Shown one piece after another: positions 25,833-36,100 of a DNA stretch of 64,000 bases (the first letter of the stretch is position 1; the number at the start of each line of letters is the position of its first letter). Under the pieces are notes generated by a model, which searched no databases, had not been told where the DNA came from, and worked only from the letters and a program-made list of their open reading frames with translations. The stretch spans positions 37,444 through 101,443 of the forward strand of contig NZ_FMAF01000009.1 of NCBI RefSeq assembly GCF_900094565.1, in the 5' to 3' direction. Position numbers and translations under genes: made by a program. Source of the DNA: Martinezella lusitana. Its GTDB lineage: Bacteria > Pseudomonadota > Alphaproteobacteria > Rhizobiales > Rhizobiaceae.

Positions 25833-26516
25833 TCAGGCGGCGGCGCGGCTGGCTGCGAGGCGGAGCGCCGGCAGCATGTCTTCCGGTTCCGGACGGCGGG
25901 TGTAGTCCGGGTTCACCTCCGCGTAGAGGATGACGCCATCTTGGCCGACGACGTAGCGGGCCGGCATCGGCAAGGTCCAGCTCGGATCACCGTTGAAGGC
26001 CGGAAGGTCGTTTTTCAGCGACTTGTAGAGCTCGACCAGGTAATCCTGCATTTCGAAGCGCAGGCCGAAGGCGGCGGCCACGTCGTTGTGTGGGTCCGAC
26101 AGAATCGGGAAGGTCAGGTTGTTCTGGCGCATCGACTTGCGGCTGTTGACATGGTTCTGCGGCGAGATGGCGACGAGTTTCGCGCCGAGCGCCTCGAACT
26201 GTGGCAGCGTTTCCTGGAGCGCCTGGAGCTCCATGTTGCAATAAGGACACCAGACGCCGCGGTAGAAAGTGACCACGAGCGGGCCGCGTGCCAGAAGATC
26301 GGTCGAGGAAACGGTGTTGCCCTCGGGATCGGCGAGGCTGAAGGCCGGCAGCGTGTCGCCCGCCTTAAGGGCCTGCTCGGCCGCGCCGGAGGCGATTAGT
26401 TCGGCGGTGGCGCGGTGCATCGTCTCGATCACCGAATAGGGAACGTTGTAAGGCGGCTTGCCGGCTTCGAAGTCAGCCTTGAAGGCATCAAGCTTGGACT
26501 GCAGCGTCATCGTCAT
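25833..26516 (-). CDS. AhpC/TSA-type peroxiredoxin-like protein
   Basis: The protein is 227 residues. The thioredoxin-fold active site is FYRGVWCPYC, with Cys90 and Cys93; a CxxC spacing suggests a 2-Cys or thioredoxin-like mechanism rather than a 1-Cys enzyme. Conserved sections are PAFSLADPEGNTVSS, LVAISPQNHVNSRKSMRQNN and ILSDPHNDVAAAFGL. It should reduce peroxides in the cytoplasm. The segment upstream, between it and the enoyl-CoA hydratase-like gene, carries a strong stem-loop. Confidence 0.92.
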   Translation of the reverse strand: MTMTLQSKLDAFKADFEAGKPPYNVPYSVIETMHRATAELIASGAAEQALKAGDTLPAFSLADPEGNTVSSTDLLARGPLVVTFYRGVWCPYCNMELQALQETLPQFEALGAKLVAISPQNHVNSRKSMRQNNLTFPILSDPHNDVAAAFGLRFEMQDYLVELYKSLKNDLPAFNGDPSWTLPMPARYVVGQDGVILYAEVNPDYTRRPEPEDMLPALRLAASRAAA

Positions 26517-26544
26517 TCTCCAATGAGTTCTGAACTTTGAGCGT

Positions 26545-26576
26545 GCCGAGCTTCAGGGGTCGCCCTGAAGCTCGGC
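26545..26576 (-). terminator. 14-bp perfect stem-loop between operon genes
   Basis: GCCGAGCTTCAGGG pairs exactly with CCCTGAAGCTCGGC around a GTCG loop. It lies just after the stop of the enoyl-CoA hydratase-like gene and 28 bases before the peroxiredoxin start. No run of U follows on the minus strand, so it is more likely an mRNA-stabilising or attenuating hairpin than a full terminator. Confidence 0.55.
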
Positions 26577-26593
26577 GATGGATGAGGGAGTGA

Positions 26594-27364
26594 TCAGCTA
26601 TTGGCGGCCACGGAGCGGGCGACCTCGGCAGCACTGATGCCTTCAAGCGCCAGACCATAGCCCGCGCCTTCGTCGATGATCCGGCGCAGCTTCTGCGTCA
26701 GGGCGATGCGGGTGTAGCGGCTGGTCAGCGGCGGCAGGGCGGCAAGACCCTCGGCGATCTCATGGGCACGGGCCAGAAGGCGATCGGCAGGAACGATCTC
26801 GTTGACTGCACCCCAGTCCTTCGCAGTCTGTGCATCAAGCACCTGGCGGGTGAGGATGAAATGGCGGCCGCGGATACTGCCGATCACTTCCGGCCAGAGC
26901 AGGTTGACGCCGTCCCCCGGCACGATGCCGAAGTCGAAATGCGGCTTGTCCTGGAAGACCGTTTCCGGTGTGGCGAGGATGATGTCCGTGAGCAGCGCAT
27001 ATTCCGAATGCAGGAGGACGGGACCGTTCAGCGCGGTGATCATCGGCACCTCGATGTCAAGGATGTTCATGAGGACCTTTTTGCCTTCGCGCAGGATCTT
27101 GTCGTAGCCGCGCGGCGAGAAGAAATCGAAGCCATCGGGATTGATCGCATCCATGAAGGCATCGCCCGAGCCGGTCAGGATGACGACGCGGTTGTCGGCG
27201 TCGGAACCGACCTGGTGGAAGAGATCGACGAACTGCTCATGGGTGTGGCCGTTGAAGACGAGCTTGCCGCCGTCGGTATGGAAGGCGATTTCGAGGACGC
27301 CGCTTGGCGAACGGGTCAGGCGGGCATTCGGGAAGCTGTTCTTGTAGGTGTCGAAACGGGACAT
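26594..27364 (-). CDS. Enoyl-CoA hydratase/isomerase-family protein
   Basis: The start at ATG 27364 follows AAAGGAGT. The protein is 256 residues. The crotonase fold is seen in RVVILTGSGDAFMDAINPDG, MITALNGPVLLHSEYALLTD and FGIVPGDGVNLLWPEVIG. The usual oxyanion-hole phrase GxGxxLA is replaced by GPVLLHSEYAL and the conserved catalytic Glu context is altered, so a standard hydratase reaction is doubtful. Relatives in similar rhizobial redox clusters are annotated only as family members. Confidence 0.85.
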   Translation of the reverse strand: MSRFDTYKNSFPNARLTRSPSGVLEIAFHTDGGKLVFNGHTHEQFVDLFHQVGSDADNRVVILTGSGDAFMDAINPDGFDFFSPRGYDKILREGKKVLMNILDIEVPMITALNGPVLLHSEYALLTDIILATPETVFQDKPHFDFGIVPGDGVNLLWPEVIGSIRGRHFILTRQVLDAQTAKDWGAVNEIVPADRLLARAHEIAEGLAALPPLTSRYTRIALTQKLRRIIDEGAGYGLALEGISAAEVARSVAANS

Positions 27365-27433
27365 GGGGATACTCCTTTGTGTTGGGGTCTTGCGGTCGGG
27401 GTTGAAGAAGAAGCGGGACAGGGAGCGCATGGG

Positions 27434-28078
27434 TCAGGCCACAGAAGTCGGGGCTTCGGCCAGCGCCTCGACGCGGGCTATGGCGCGCTGGACGGCGGGG
27501 CGGGCGGCCACGGTCTCGTACCAACGGGAAAGGTTCGGGCGCTCGTCGAGCGTCAGGCCGGGGAATTGCCGGCGCCACAGCCAGCCGAAATGGGCAATGT
27601 CGGCGATGGTGAAGGCGTCATCGGCCATGAAAGATTGACCCGCCAGCTTGCGGTCGAGGATGCCGAGGATGCGTTCGGCTTCCTTTGCGAAACGCGCTTC
27701 GGCGATCGGCTGCGGTGCCGGCGATGAGCGCATGAAGAAACCGGCATTGCCGAAAGCGGGGCTCAGGGCCGAGGCGTGAAAGAAGAGCTGTTCGAAGACA
27801 CGGGCGCGGGCCTCGCCGTCGCTTGGCAGCAATTTGCCGGTCTTTTCCGCAAGGTGAACAAGGATCGCGGCGCTCTCCGTCAGCACGAAGCCATCGTCCA
27901 CCAGAACAGGCACCTTGCCGTTCGGATTGAGCGAGAGAAATGCGTCTTCCTTCTGCTCACCCTTGCGGACATTGACCGCCTTCAGCTCATAGGGAAGGCC
28001 GAGTTCCTCAAGCACGATCGGCACCTTGACGCTGTTGGGGGTGGCAAAGGCGTAGACTTCAATCACGTTCGTCTCCAT
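27434..28078 (-). CDS. Glutathione S-transferase
   Basis: From ATG 28078 the protein is 214 residues; ATG 28111 would add 11, and neither start has an ideal ribosome-binding site. The N-terminal thioredoxin-like domain has EVYAFATPNSVKVPIVLEEL (with the catalytic region Ser/Asn), KVPVLVDDGFVLTESAAILV and the GSH-contacting ESAAI. The helical C-terminal domain has FMADDAFTIADIAHFGWLWR. It is the first gene of the operon and is divergent from the LysR regulator. Confidence 0.93.
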   Translation of the reverse strand: METNVIEVYAFATPNSVKVPIVLEELGLPYELKAVNVRKGEQKEDAFLSLNPNGKVPVLVDDGFVLTESAAILVHLAEKTGKLLPSDGEARARVFEQLFFHASALSPAFGNAGFFMRSSPAPQPIAEARFAKEAERILGILDRKLAGQSFMADDAFTIADIAHFGWLWRRQFPGLTLDERPNLSRWYETVAARPAVQRAIARVEALAEAPTSVA

Positions 28079-28143
28079 CGGATTGTGTTCGCTGGAGAGA
28101 GTTATGACCATTCCTGGATACTTGCGGCAGACTTCTTGAGGCG

Positions 28144-28154
28144 ATAATGCTTAT
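28144..28154. promoter_or_regulatory. Possible LysR operator in the divergent promoter
   Basis: ATAATGCTTAT has perfect 4-bp arms around TGC and lies between the divergent GST and LysR genes, 19 bases before the LysR start. It is a weak palindrome. Its position is what makes it a candidate. Confidence 0.35.
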
Positions 28155-28172
28155 TCCAATGGAGAATGAGTG

Positions 28173-29048
28173 ATGGACAGATTGCAGGCGATGACCGCTT
28201 TCGTGCGTGTCGTGGAAACGGGATCGTTCTCACAGGCCGCCCGCCAGATCGGCGTCGGCCAGCCCGCCATCTCGAAGACGATTGCGCAATTGGAGGAGCG
28301 ACTTCAGGTTCGCCTGCTCATCCGGTCGACGCACGGCCTCTCGCCAACCGACGCCGGAGTTCGCTTCTATGAACGAGCGAAGGCGGCGATCCATGCAGCG
28401 GACGAGGCGGAGCTGGAAGCCAAGGGGGCCGGTGCCGGGCTGTCGGGCCGACTTCGCATCTGCGCCGCCACCACGTTTGCGAGGCTCATGGTCATTCCGC
28501 GCCTGCCGGAGTTCTTGGCGATGCATCCCGATCTCGACGTGGATATCGTTCTCGACGATCGGGTGATCGATCTCGTGTCCGAAGGCATCGACATCGCGCT
28601 GCGCATGGGTGATCTCGCAGACTCGTCGGCCGTAGCCCGCCGTCTGGCGACTGGTCGGCGGTCGGTGGTGGCGACACCTGCCTATCTTGAAAGACATGGC
28701 GTACCCCTGGTGCCTGCCGATATCTCCGCGCATCAGGCGGTGGTCTATACTCAGCTCGGCCGTAGCTGGACCTTCCGCAGGGCTGGAACCGAAGCGTCCG
28801 TCGCGGTCTCCGGGCGGGTTCAAGTCACCGCAGCCGAAGGTATTCGCGCCGCGGTTAAGGCCGACATGGGGCTCGCCGTCACTTCGGACTGGATGTTCTG
28901 GCCCGAACTGCTAAGCGGCGAGGTCGCGCGCGTGCTTGAAGATTGGGAGCTTCCGAACATTCACCTCTGGGCGGTCTTCCCAACGGGACGCCTCGCCAGC
29001 GCCAAGGCGCGGGCGTTCGCTGACTTCGTGGAGCAGGTGGTCGGGTAA
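28173..29048 (+). CDS. LysR-family transcriptional regulator
   Basis: The start at ATG 28173 follows GGAG by eight bases. The protein is 291 residues. The winged helix is at about 1-60 (MTAFVRVVETGSFSQAARQI, GVGQPAISKTIAQLEERLQV), and the C-terminal substrate-binding fold includes RLRICAATTFARLMVIPRLP and LVSEGIDIALRMGDLADSS. It belongs to the group that often controls neighbouring SDR/GST genes. It is divergent from the four-gene redox operon, which is its likely target. Confidence 0.93.
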   Translation: MDRLQAMTAFVRVVETGSFSQAARQIGVGQPAISKTIAQLEERLQVRLLIRSTHGLSPTDAGVRFYERAKAAIHAADEAELEAKGAGAGLSGRLRICAATTFARLMVIPRLPEFLAMHPDLDVDIVLDDRVIDLVSEGIDIALRMGDLADSSAVARRLATGRRSVVATPAYLERHGVPLVPADISAHQAVVYTQLGRSWTFRRAGTEASVAVSGRVQVTAAEGIRAAVKADMGLAVTSDWMFWPELLSGEVARVLEDWELPNIHLWAVFPTGRLASAKARAFADFVEQVVG

Positions 29049-29063
29049 GTTGAATCCCCATCG

Positions 29064-29604
29064 GGGCGGATTTGCCGTGCGAACCTTCGCCAACGAGATC
29101 CTCCAGCCCTTATCTGGGCGGCTAGGCGACAAATCGCATCTCGACGAAGCCGTCGTTTCGATCCGTGGGAAGAGGCACTGGCCGTGGCACGCCGTTGATC
29201 AGGACGGTTTCGTTCTCGATGTTCTGGTGCAAAGCCGCCGCAACGCCAGGGCGGCCAAACGTCTGATGCGCAAGCTGTCGAAGGGGCAAGGCCGTTCGCC
29301 ACGGGTGATGATCACCGACAAGCTTCGCTCTTATGACGCTGCAAAGACCGAGATCATGCCAGGTGTCGAACACCGATCTCACAAAGGCCTCGACAATCGG
29401 CAGAGAATTCTCACCAGCCGGTCCGGCGAGGAGAGCGGACCATGCCGCGCTTCAAGTCACGAGGCAACCTGCAACGCTTCGACTCTACCCACGATCCGAT
29501 AGCCAACCTGTTCCATATCCCATGCCATGACATCACCTCCAGCCGTCATCGCGAGCTGCGCGCCGGCACAATGGACCTATGGGTTAAAATCACCCCGGCA
29601 TGAT
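29064..29604 (+). pseudogene. IS6-family transposase relic (5'-truncated, frameshifted)
   Basis: The frame first reads FANEILQPLSGRLGDKSHLD, then EAVVSIRGKRHWPWHAVDQD and MPGVEHRSHKGLDNR, the DDE transposase core of IS6 elements. Near 29400 one base is missing: the expected codons for NRAENSH appear as aat-cgg-ca-gag-aat. The protein then continues in another frame (HQPVRRGERTMPRFKSRGNL, QRFDSTHDPIANL) to a stop at 29604. The N-terminal part of the transposase is absent. It marks the left border of the CDI locus. Confidence 0.85.
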
Positions 29605-29700
29605 GGACCACAGAAACCCGTCATCCGCTCTTGTCTTGTGACCCTTAAGTTTACGATACCGCTCAAGCGGCAGGGAAATATTAGCTATATGTCTCTGAGA

Positions 29701-30186
29701 CTAAATGTAGTCGCGCTCAACTCGATAATTCTTCTCGATCATCTCAATTAAGAGCGGCGCACTTGGTAATGACGGCCCTCTTGGGTACTTCTTCTCTCCT
29801 TTGGTCAACGGGCGGTGCACCTTCCATTGCGTTCCGCCAGCCCAGAAAAACCACATCGTTTCATCACCCTTAAGATTGTTCGTCGACCGAAAGGTTGGAA
29901 ACGCAGCTAGGTGCTCAGAAACGGCGACGTTCGCAACAAGCTGGAATAACCCTTGCCGAACTGCATCCTGTATCAGAAAGGTCGTAATGAACTGCGGCTC
30001 CTTGGCGACAATTTCTGTGAAATCCTTCGGAGGTTTAGGAAAGAATTCCCGAAAAATGGCTACGACGAATTTCCATTTTGGATGTGTGTGAGTCACTTGG
30101 CCGTAACAAATTCCTTCGGATGTCAAAATTTGAAATATATCGCCGATCTTTACAGTTTTCCGATTCAACATAGCTATTTCGCCCAT
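29701..30186 (-). CDS. Imm26-family immunity protein (CdiI)
   Basis: The protein is 161 residues from ATG 30186; ATG 30171 (MLNRKTVKIGDIF) is an alternative that gives 156. The opening KIGDIFQILTSEGICYGQVT matches immunity protein 26. The rest is soluble and aromatic-rich, with MWFFWAGGTQWKVHRPLTKG near the C-terminus. The start lies 13 bases inside the end of the cdiA frame, so the two are translationally coupled. It should bind the GIY-YIG nuclease toxin and protect the producer. The base composition is lower in GC than the neighbouring cdiA body, as is usual for exchangeable toxin/immunity pairs. Confidence 0.85.
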   Translation of the reverse strand: MGEIAMLNRKTVKIGDIFQILTSEGICYGQVTHTHPKWKFVVAIFREFFPKPPKDFTEIVAKEPQFITTFLIQDAVRQGLFQLVANVAVSEHLAAFPTFRSTNNLKGDETMWFFWAGGTQWKVHRPLTKGEKKYPRGPSLPSAPLLIEMIEKNYRVERDYI

Positions 30187-33100
30187 TGGTAGTCGACACT
30201 ATCGAGCAACTCTTTGCCACGAATAAGCGATTGTTCATAGGTTGTTGGGTTTTTCGTCGCGGATATCGAATTGATCTTATTCAGCAACGTTCCACCGTCT
30301 TTGCCTAGTCCGTAGTAATTGATCAGGGTTTGCTCAACGGCTCTCGCATCCGAACGCGACAGATTATCGAGGCCATCGATTTGCTCAATGCGGATTCCTT
30401 TCGTCCGTAGATGCTCGGCGCCTCTACGGGCTACATCATCGGTAATTCCAACGTACCGCGTGGTTCCGTCAACAACACAGCTATAAACGCAGGTTTTGCC
30501 GCCTATCGTTACTGTATTTATGGCATCAGTGCCGATAGACGCTCGCTGTGCGGCGGCAATATCGCGATAGATTTCACCATTTGGACCAACGATGACGACG
30601 TTGCCCGCATTGTCGATGACACGAACATATTTTTCAGGCAGGCCAGCGACGCTATCCGGCAAGATGCCCGCAATGTCTCCAATAATGGTCTTGGCATTGC
30701 CCCAGCCACCCCAGGCGATGGCGCCGAGCATGATCGGATCGCGAATGATGCTGGCTATTTGAGCTTTCGAACCTGTCAGCAGGGCTTTGGCTGCATCGCT
30801 CTTCAGCGTGGACTCTATATCACCGAAGTCCTGACCGTTTTGCGCATCATTGCTGTCTGCGTATTTCCAGGCGTCCAGGAACACCATATGTCGATCGAGA
30901 AGCGACATCTCATCGGGCTCGCCATTCCCTGCGAGGGCGGCGTCGAGATACTCGGCCGCAGCTATCCGCAGATCGGTGCGAGCCTTGACGCAGTCGGCCG
31001 AGGAATTTCCGACGCAATCGGACAGCTTCTTGTCACGATTAACCGATAGAGTTTGGAGCTCTTCTTTGTGCTTACAAGCTGGAGAGCCAGGATCACCGGA
31101 CTCCTCACAAGCGGCCAGTGTGCGAGCGAACTCCTCACGCTCTTTATGCGTCAGATAATTGTACTGATACTGTGCAGCCCCATAGGAGGCACCTTCGCCG
31201 CCGCCGACAGCGCCTGCCGCCAGGGCAGACAGGCTCTCGCCGAGCAGGGCGGCAAGCGTCTGCTTGTCCTGAGCGGACAAGGTGCTGTCCTTCAGCATGC
31301 CCTTGACGAGATCGGCTATAGCCGGTGTCAGCAAGGCTGAGGTTGCAGCACCGGCAGCCCCCTTGAGCGCACCCTCCCAGCCATTGACGCCGCCGAGAAT
31401 GCCGGCGCCGATCGTGTGCAGCAGCACGCGGCCGGCTCCACCCTCCTTCCAATAATCCATTCCAGCCTGGTCGCGGCCCTCCGCAGCCTGCCGGTAGAAT
31501 TCACTGGCAATATCGCCCACCAGCCCTGCCATGGTGGCCTGCGCCGCCTGCAGATCGGCCTGGGTCTTGTACTGCTGGCGCAGGATATTCTGCAGATCCG
31601 GCAGGCCGGGCAGCGAGGTGTTGGTGTTCTCGGTATCGCGGCGGATCGTGCCGATGTCCTGCGTCTGATGCGCGGGATCGGTAATCGTGATGCCGATATT
31701 GCCGCCGATGGCCGAATAGGCCTTGCCGGTCTCCTTCTCGCCGGCCTTGACGGGTGGAGCGATGGTGAGCCCGCCGGTGCCGATTCCGCCGCCATAGGTT
31801 TCGGCCTTCCAGGTCGAATGCGTGTCGATATCCGCAACCGTCAGGGTGCCGGTGGAGAAGGAGTTCTTGTCCGCCGTCGCTTGGCTGGTAATCAGCCCGC
31901 CGACAAGCGAGGTCTGGCCGCCGACATCGATGTTGAGGCCGCCGGTGCCTGCATGAATGCCTGACTGTTCGGAGACGAGCACCGCGTCGCCCTTGGCCTT
32001 CTGCACGGTGCCGGAGGCGCCGGTATTGCCAAACCCGATCTGCCCGGAGACATTGAACTGATCGGCCTCGGCCTTCTGCGTATCCAGCTGGCTTTCGATC
32101 GTCAGGTTCTTGACGTCGATCGCAACCGAATTGCCGACAACCGTCGCCCCCTTCAGCGCGAGATCGTTGGTGACGATGGTGACATCGCCAGTGCCATTCA
32201 CATGCGTGTTCGTATGGCTGGTGCCGGAGGTTTCCGAACCGCCCTTGCCATAGGAAGCGTTGACCCCGATGCCGGTCTCCGCGCAGCCATTTTTTGTAGT
32301 GCAGCCGAAGTTGACGCCGACGCCGGCGCTCCAAGATTTGTTCGAGCTGGTCGAATCCGACGTGCCCGTGGCGGCATTGAGGTTGATGTCGCCATTCGCT
32401 GCCGACAGGAAGATATCGCCGGTCAGCGGGTCGCCCGAGATCGTCGGGATGCCGTTCTTGTCGTAGCCGGCGAGGATCTGCGCGCCATCGCTGGTGATGG
32501 AGCCCTTCTCGGCCTCCATGGTAATGGAGCGACCCGCGCGAATATTCGTCACGACCGGGGTCGAGGACGACGAGGACCAGCTGTTTTCCTGATGGCTGAC
32601 GCCGGCGTTGATGCCGATGCTGAAGGAAAGACCGGTTCCAACCTTCGGATCCGCGCTGGTAAGCCCCTCATATGCGCCCTTCAGCCCCTTGAAGCCCTCG
32701 TAGAAACCGAGGCCGGCAATGGCGGTATTTGTCACCGCATTGACTCCGCCGCTGTCCGAAAGGCGCTCGGCCGAGTTCATGATGCTCTCAGCCGCCTTGC
32801 CGATCTGGCTTGTCACCGAGATGGTCACACCGGCAAAGGTCTTCTCATGCACCTCCTCGTAATTGGTGACGTCGTTGGCCGAGAGCAGATTGATATCGTT
32901 CTTGGCAAAGAGATTGACGTCGCGCTCGCCAGAAGCGCTGGTCGCCTGCAGGTTAACATTGTTGCCTGCCGAGATGTTGAGATCGCGGCCCGCCACCAAT
33001 GTCGATACCGCATTGGTATCGGACTGCTGCGCCTTGCTGTCCTTGGTCGACTGCGCGCCAATCCCGATCGAGAAGCCGCCATTGCCGGCGGAAAGTGCAA

Positions 33101-36100
33101 GACCGAAGCCGGACTTCTTCTGCTGTTCGGACTGTGACGAGCTTTCAGCGCCCGGGGTGACATTGACGTCTCGCGCCGCCGAGAGATTGATGTCGCGATC
33201 GGCATTGACCGACGATCCCATGATGTTGAGATCAGTTGCCCTCGCAGTCAGGTTAACGTCCTTCCCGGCCGTAAGCTGTGAGCCGACGTTATCCGTGGAA
33301 GATTGCTGGCCCTGCTTTTCGTTCTTGCCGTAGAGCGAGATAAAGCCGCCGCCCGAGCCAACGAAGAGGCCGGAATCCTTGCGCTTACTGTCGGACTGGT
33401 GGTTTTCCTGCGCGCCGATGATGCTGACGCTCTCGCCGGAGACATTCAGCGAGCCATCGGCATTGACCTTCGAGCCGACAATGGCTGCCGCCTTGCCGGC
33501 ATCCAGATTGACATCGCCCGAGGCTGAAAGCTGCGACCCGATGGTCGTCTCGTTATAGCCGTCATAGCTCGAGCTGCCGCTGCGCAGGAAACCCTTGCGC
33601 TTGGCGCTATCATGCTCGGTCTCGGTGTCCTTACCAGCGGTGACGATCAGATTGCCGCCGGTCTGGACATTCAGGTCTGCGACATGCGTATCGTCACCCG
33701 CCGTCACCTTCGAGGCGGAGACCGTAGTGTCGCCGCCGGAAATGATCGTCACGCCGTCCTTGCCGGAGAGGGACGAGCCAGCCGCCGTCGTGGTTTCCAG
33801 ATGGCCGGAGGCATTCTCCTTCGTCGAACCAAAGAACCCGCTCTTCTTGCTGGAGCTCTTGACGTCGAGGGTAGCGCTATCGGTCGCTTCAGCGATCGTG
33901 ACGTTCTTACCGGCCTGCAAGCCAAGCTTTCCGTCGGCATCCATCGTCGAACCGATGACGTTGATATCGTTCTTGGATTTCGCGACGAGATCGCCACCGG
34001 CCGTAATGGTCGAGCCATTATGCGTCAGCTCGGATGAGGCGTTTTTACCGAAGCTCGACTTCGACTGGTCCTGCGATGTGGTGACGTTAATATCACCGTT
34101 CGAAGTGAGGCCGACATCACCCTTGGCTGTCAGATCCGAGCCTGAGATCAGAACACCGGTATTGGCATTGACCTGAAGGTTGCCGTCGGCCGAGAGCTGC
34201 GACGCCTGCTGATCGGTACCTGATGTCTTGGTGTAGCCGTCATCGGTGCGTCGGGCGACATCGATCGAGACGATGTTGACGGCACCATTCGAGGCCTTGA
34301 CGTTGAGATCGCCGCCCGACTTTGCGGAGGAACCGATGATGTTGACGTCGTTGTTGGCGGCAATGGTAAGATTGCCGCTGGCGGTGACGCGCGTGCCAGT
34401 CGCATTCTGCTGGCTGCCATTGTCGACCTTGACAGCAGCAAGAGTGACATTGTTGCCGGAAAGCTGGGCTGAGCCGCCGGCGGCGATCTTGGCGCCCTGT
34501 GAACTCAACGTGCCGCCCGCGGCGATCTGCAGGTTGCCGCCAGCCGACACGCCGGCATTGGTGTTGACGACATTCTGACCACCGATGGTCATCGTCTGTG
34601 CGGCAAGTGTAATGCCATTGGTGGCATTGAGATTCATGTTGCCACCGGCCAGGAAGGTGCCGCCATTGGCTTTGATCTCGGTCGCATTGATGGTCATGCC
34701 ATCCGCAGCGGCAATCGCACCGGAATTGTTGACGGAGCCGGCATCGATGCTGACGCTGTTGCCGGCGATGACGGCGCCGCCTGCGTTGACCTTCGCCTTA
34801 TCGGCGGCCGAGAGATAGACGACCGGCACCAGTACCTGCGCGCCGTCGACGATCTGCGTCTGGTAAATCACCATCGACTGGGTCAGCGATGCGGCCTGCT
34901 CGGGCGTCAGTGCCTGCCCGAGAGCAAGACCATTGGCCTCGGCGTAGGCCACGCCATTGTCGAGCAGCGTCTTCATCTGGTCGGTGGCGTTGTTGCCGGG
35001 GATGAAGGAGCCCGCGCCCAGGCCGTCGCCGACCAATTGCCGCATCTGCTCGTCGACGAGCTGATTGTCGAAATAGGCGTCGCCGAGGAAGGGAACCTTG
35101 GTCTCCGGCGTATAGCCGACACGGTCGATGAAATAACTCGAGCCGTAGAACTTCGATACGTCGAGGAAAGCCGCCCGTGTCTCGAACAGGAAGACCTGGC
35201 CCGGCACCGTGCCGCCGACACCGCCCGATTGCGGCTTGGCAAGCGAGGCGAGCTCCGCGCCGTTGACCTGCAGCACCTGGGCAAGATTGCCGCTGTTGCC
35301 GAGAGCTGCGGTGAGCTTGCCCATCAAGCTGTTCGGATTGATCACGGCGCCGCCGGCGGTCAGGGTATTCGAGCTGATCGAAGGGCCGCTGGCGAGCGTC
35401 ACGCCGTTGCCGCTCACCGAAGCGCCGACGGCTGCCGATAAATTATTGCCGCTGATCGACGTGCCGCCACTTGCCGTCAGGCCGTTGCCGTTGATCGTTG
35501 GTCCGTTGCCGATAGTTGTGGTGCCATCTGCGATCGCCAGGCCGTTTGCGACGCTGGCACCGCCATTGGCCGCGACCCCCGCCAGCGCGGCATTGACGTC
35601 GAACAGGGCGCCGCCCGCCGTCATGCCATTGAGTGCCGAAAGCGGATTCCCAGGATTGCTGAGGGCGGCAAAGCCCGCCCCTCCCGACACCGACCCCGAT
35701 GCGGAGCTGTTGTTGATTGCACCGAACGCGAGACTGAGTGCACCGGCCGCCTTGATATTGCCCGACGCGCCGCCAATCACCTGCGAACTTGAGACGATCG
35801 AGGTGCCATTGGCAATATTGCGCGATGGATCGGCGGAGCCATTGGCATTGTAGGCGGTGCACGCGCTTTCGGCGCTGCAGGTCAGCGTGGTCGTGCGATA
35901 AAGCGCAACGCCCTCGTTGGTAAGCGTCGATCCCTTCAGTGTTGCATTACCGCCGGCCTCGATCGAGCTGTAGGAATTCGTGAGGTTCTTGGCATCGATT
36001 GTGAGATTGCCGCCGGCCCGGATCACGGCCTCCGCGCTCAGCGGTGCCGTGAACCGATCCTCATATACAGATTGGCTAATATTGGCGCCGCCGTCCCAGC

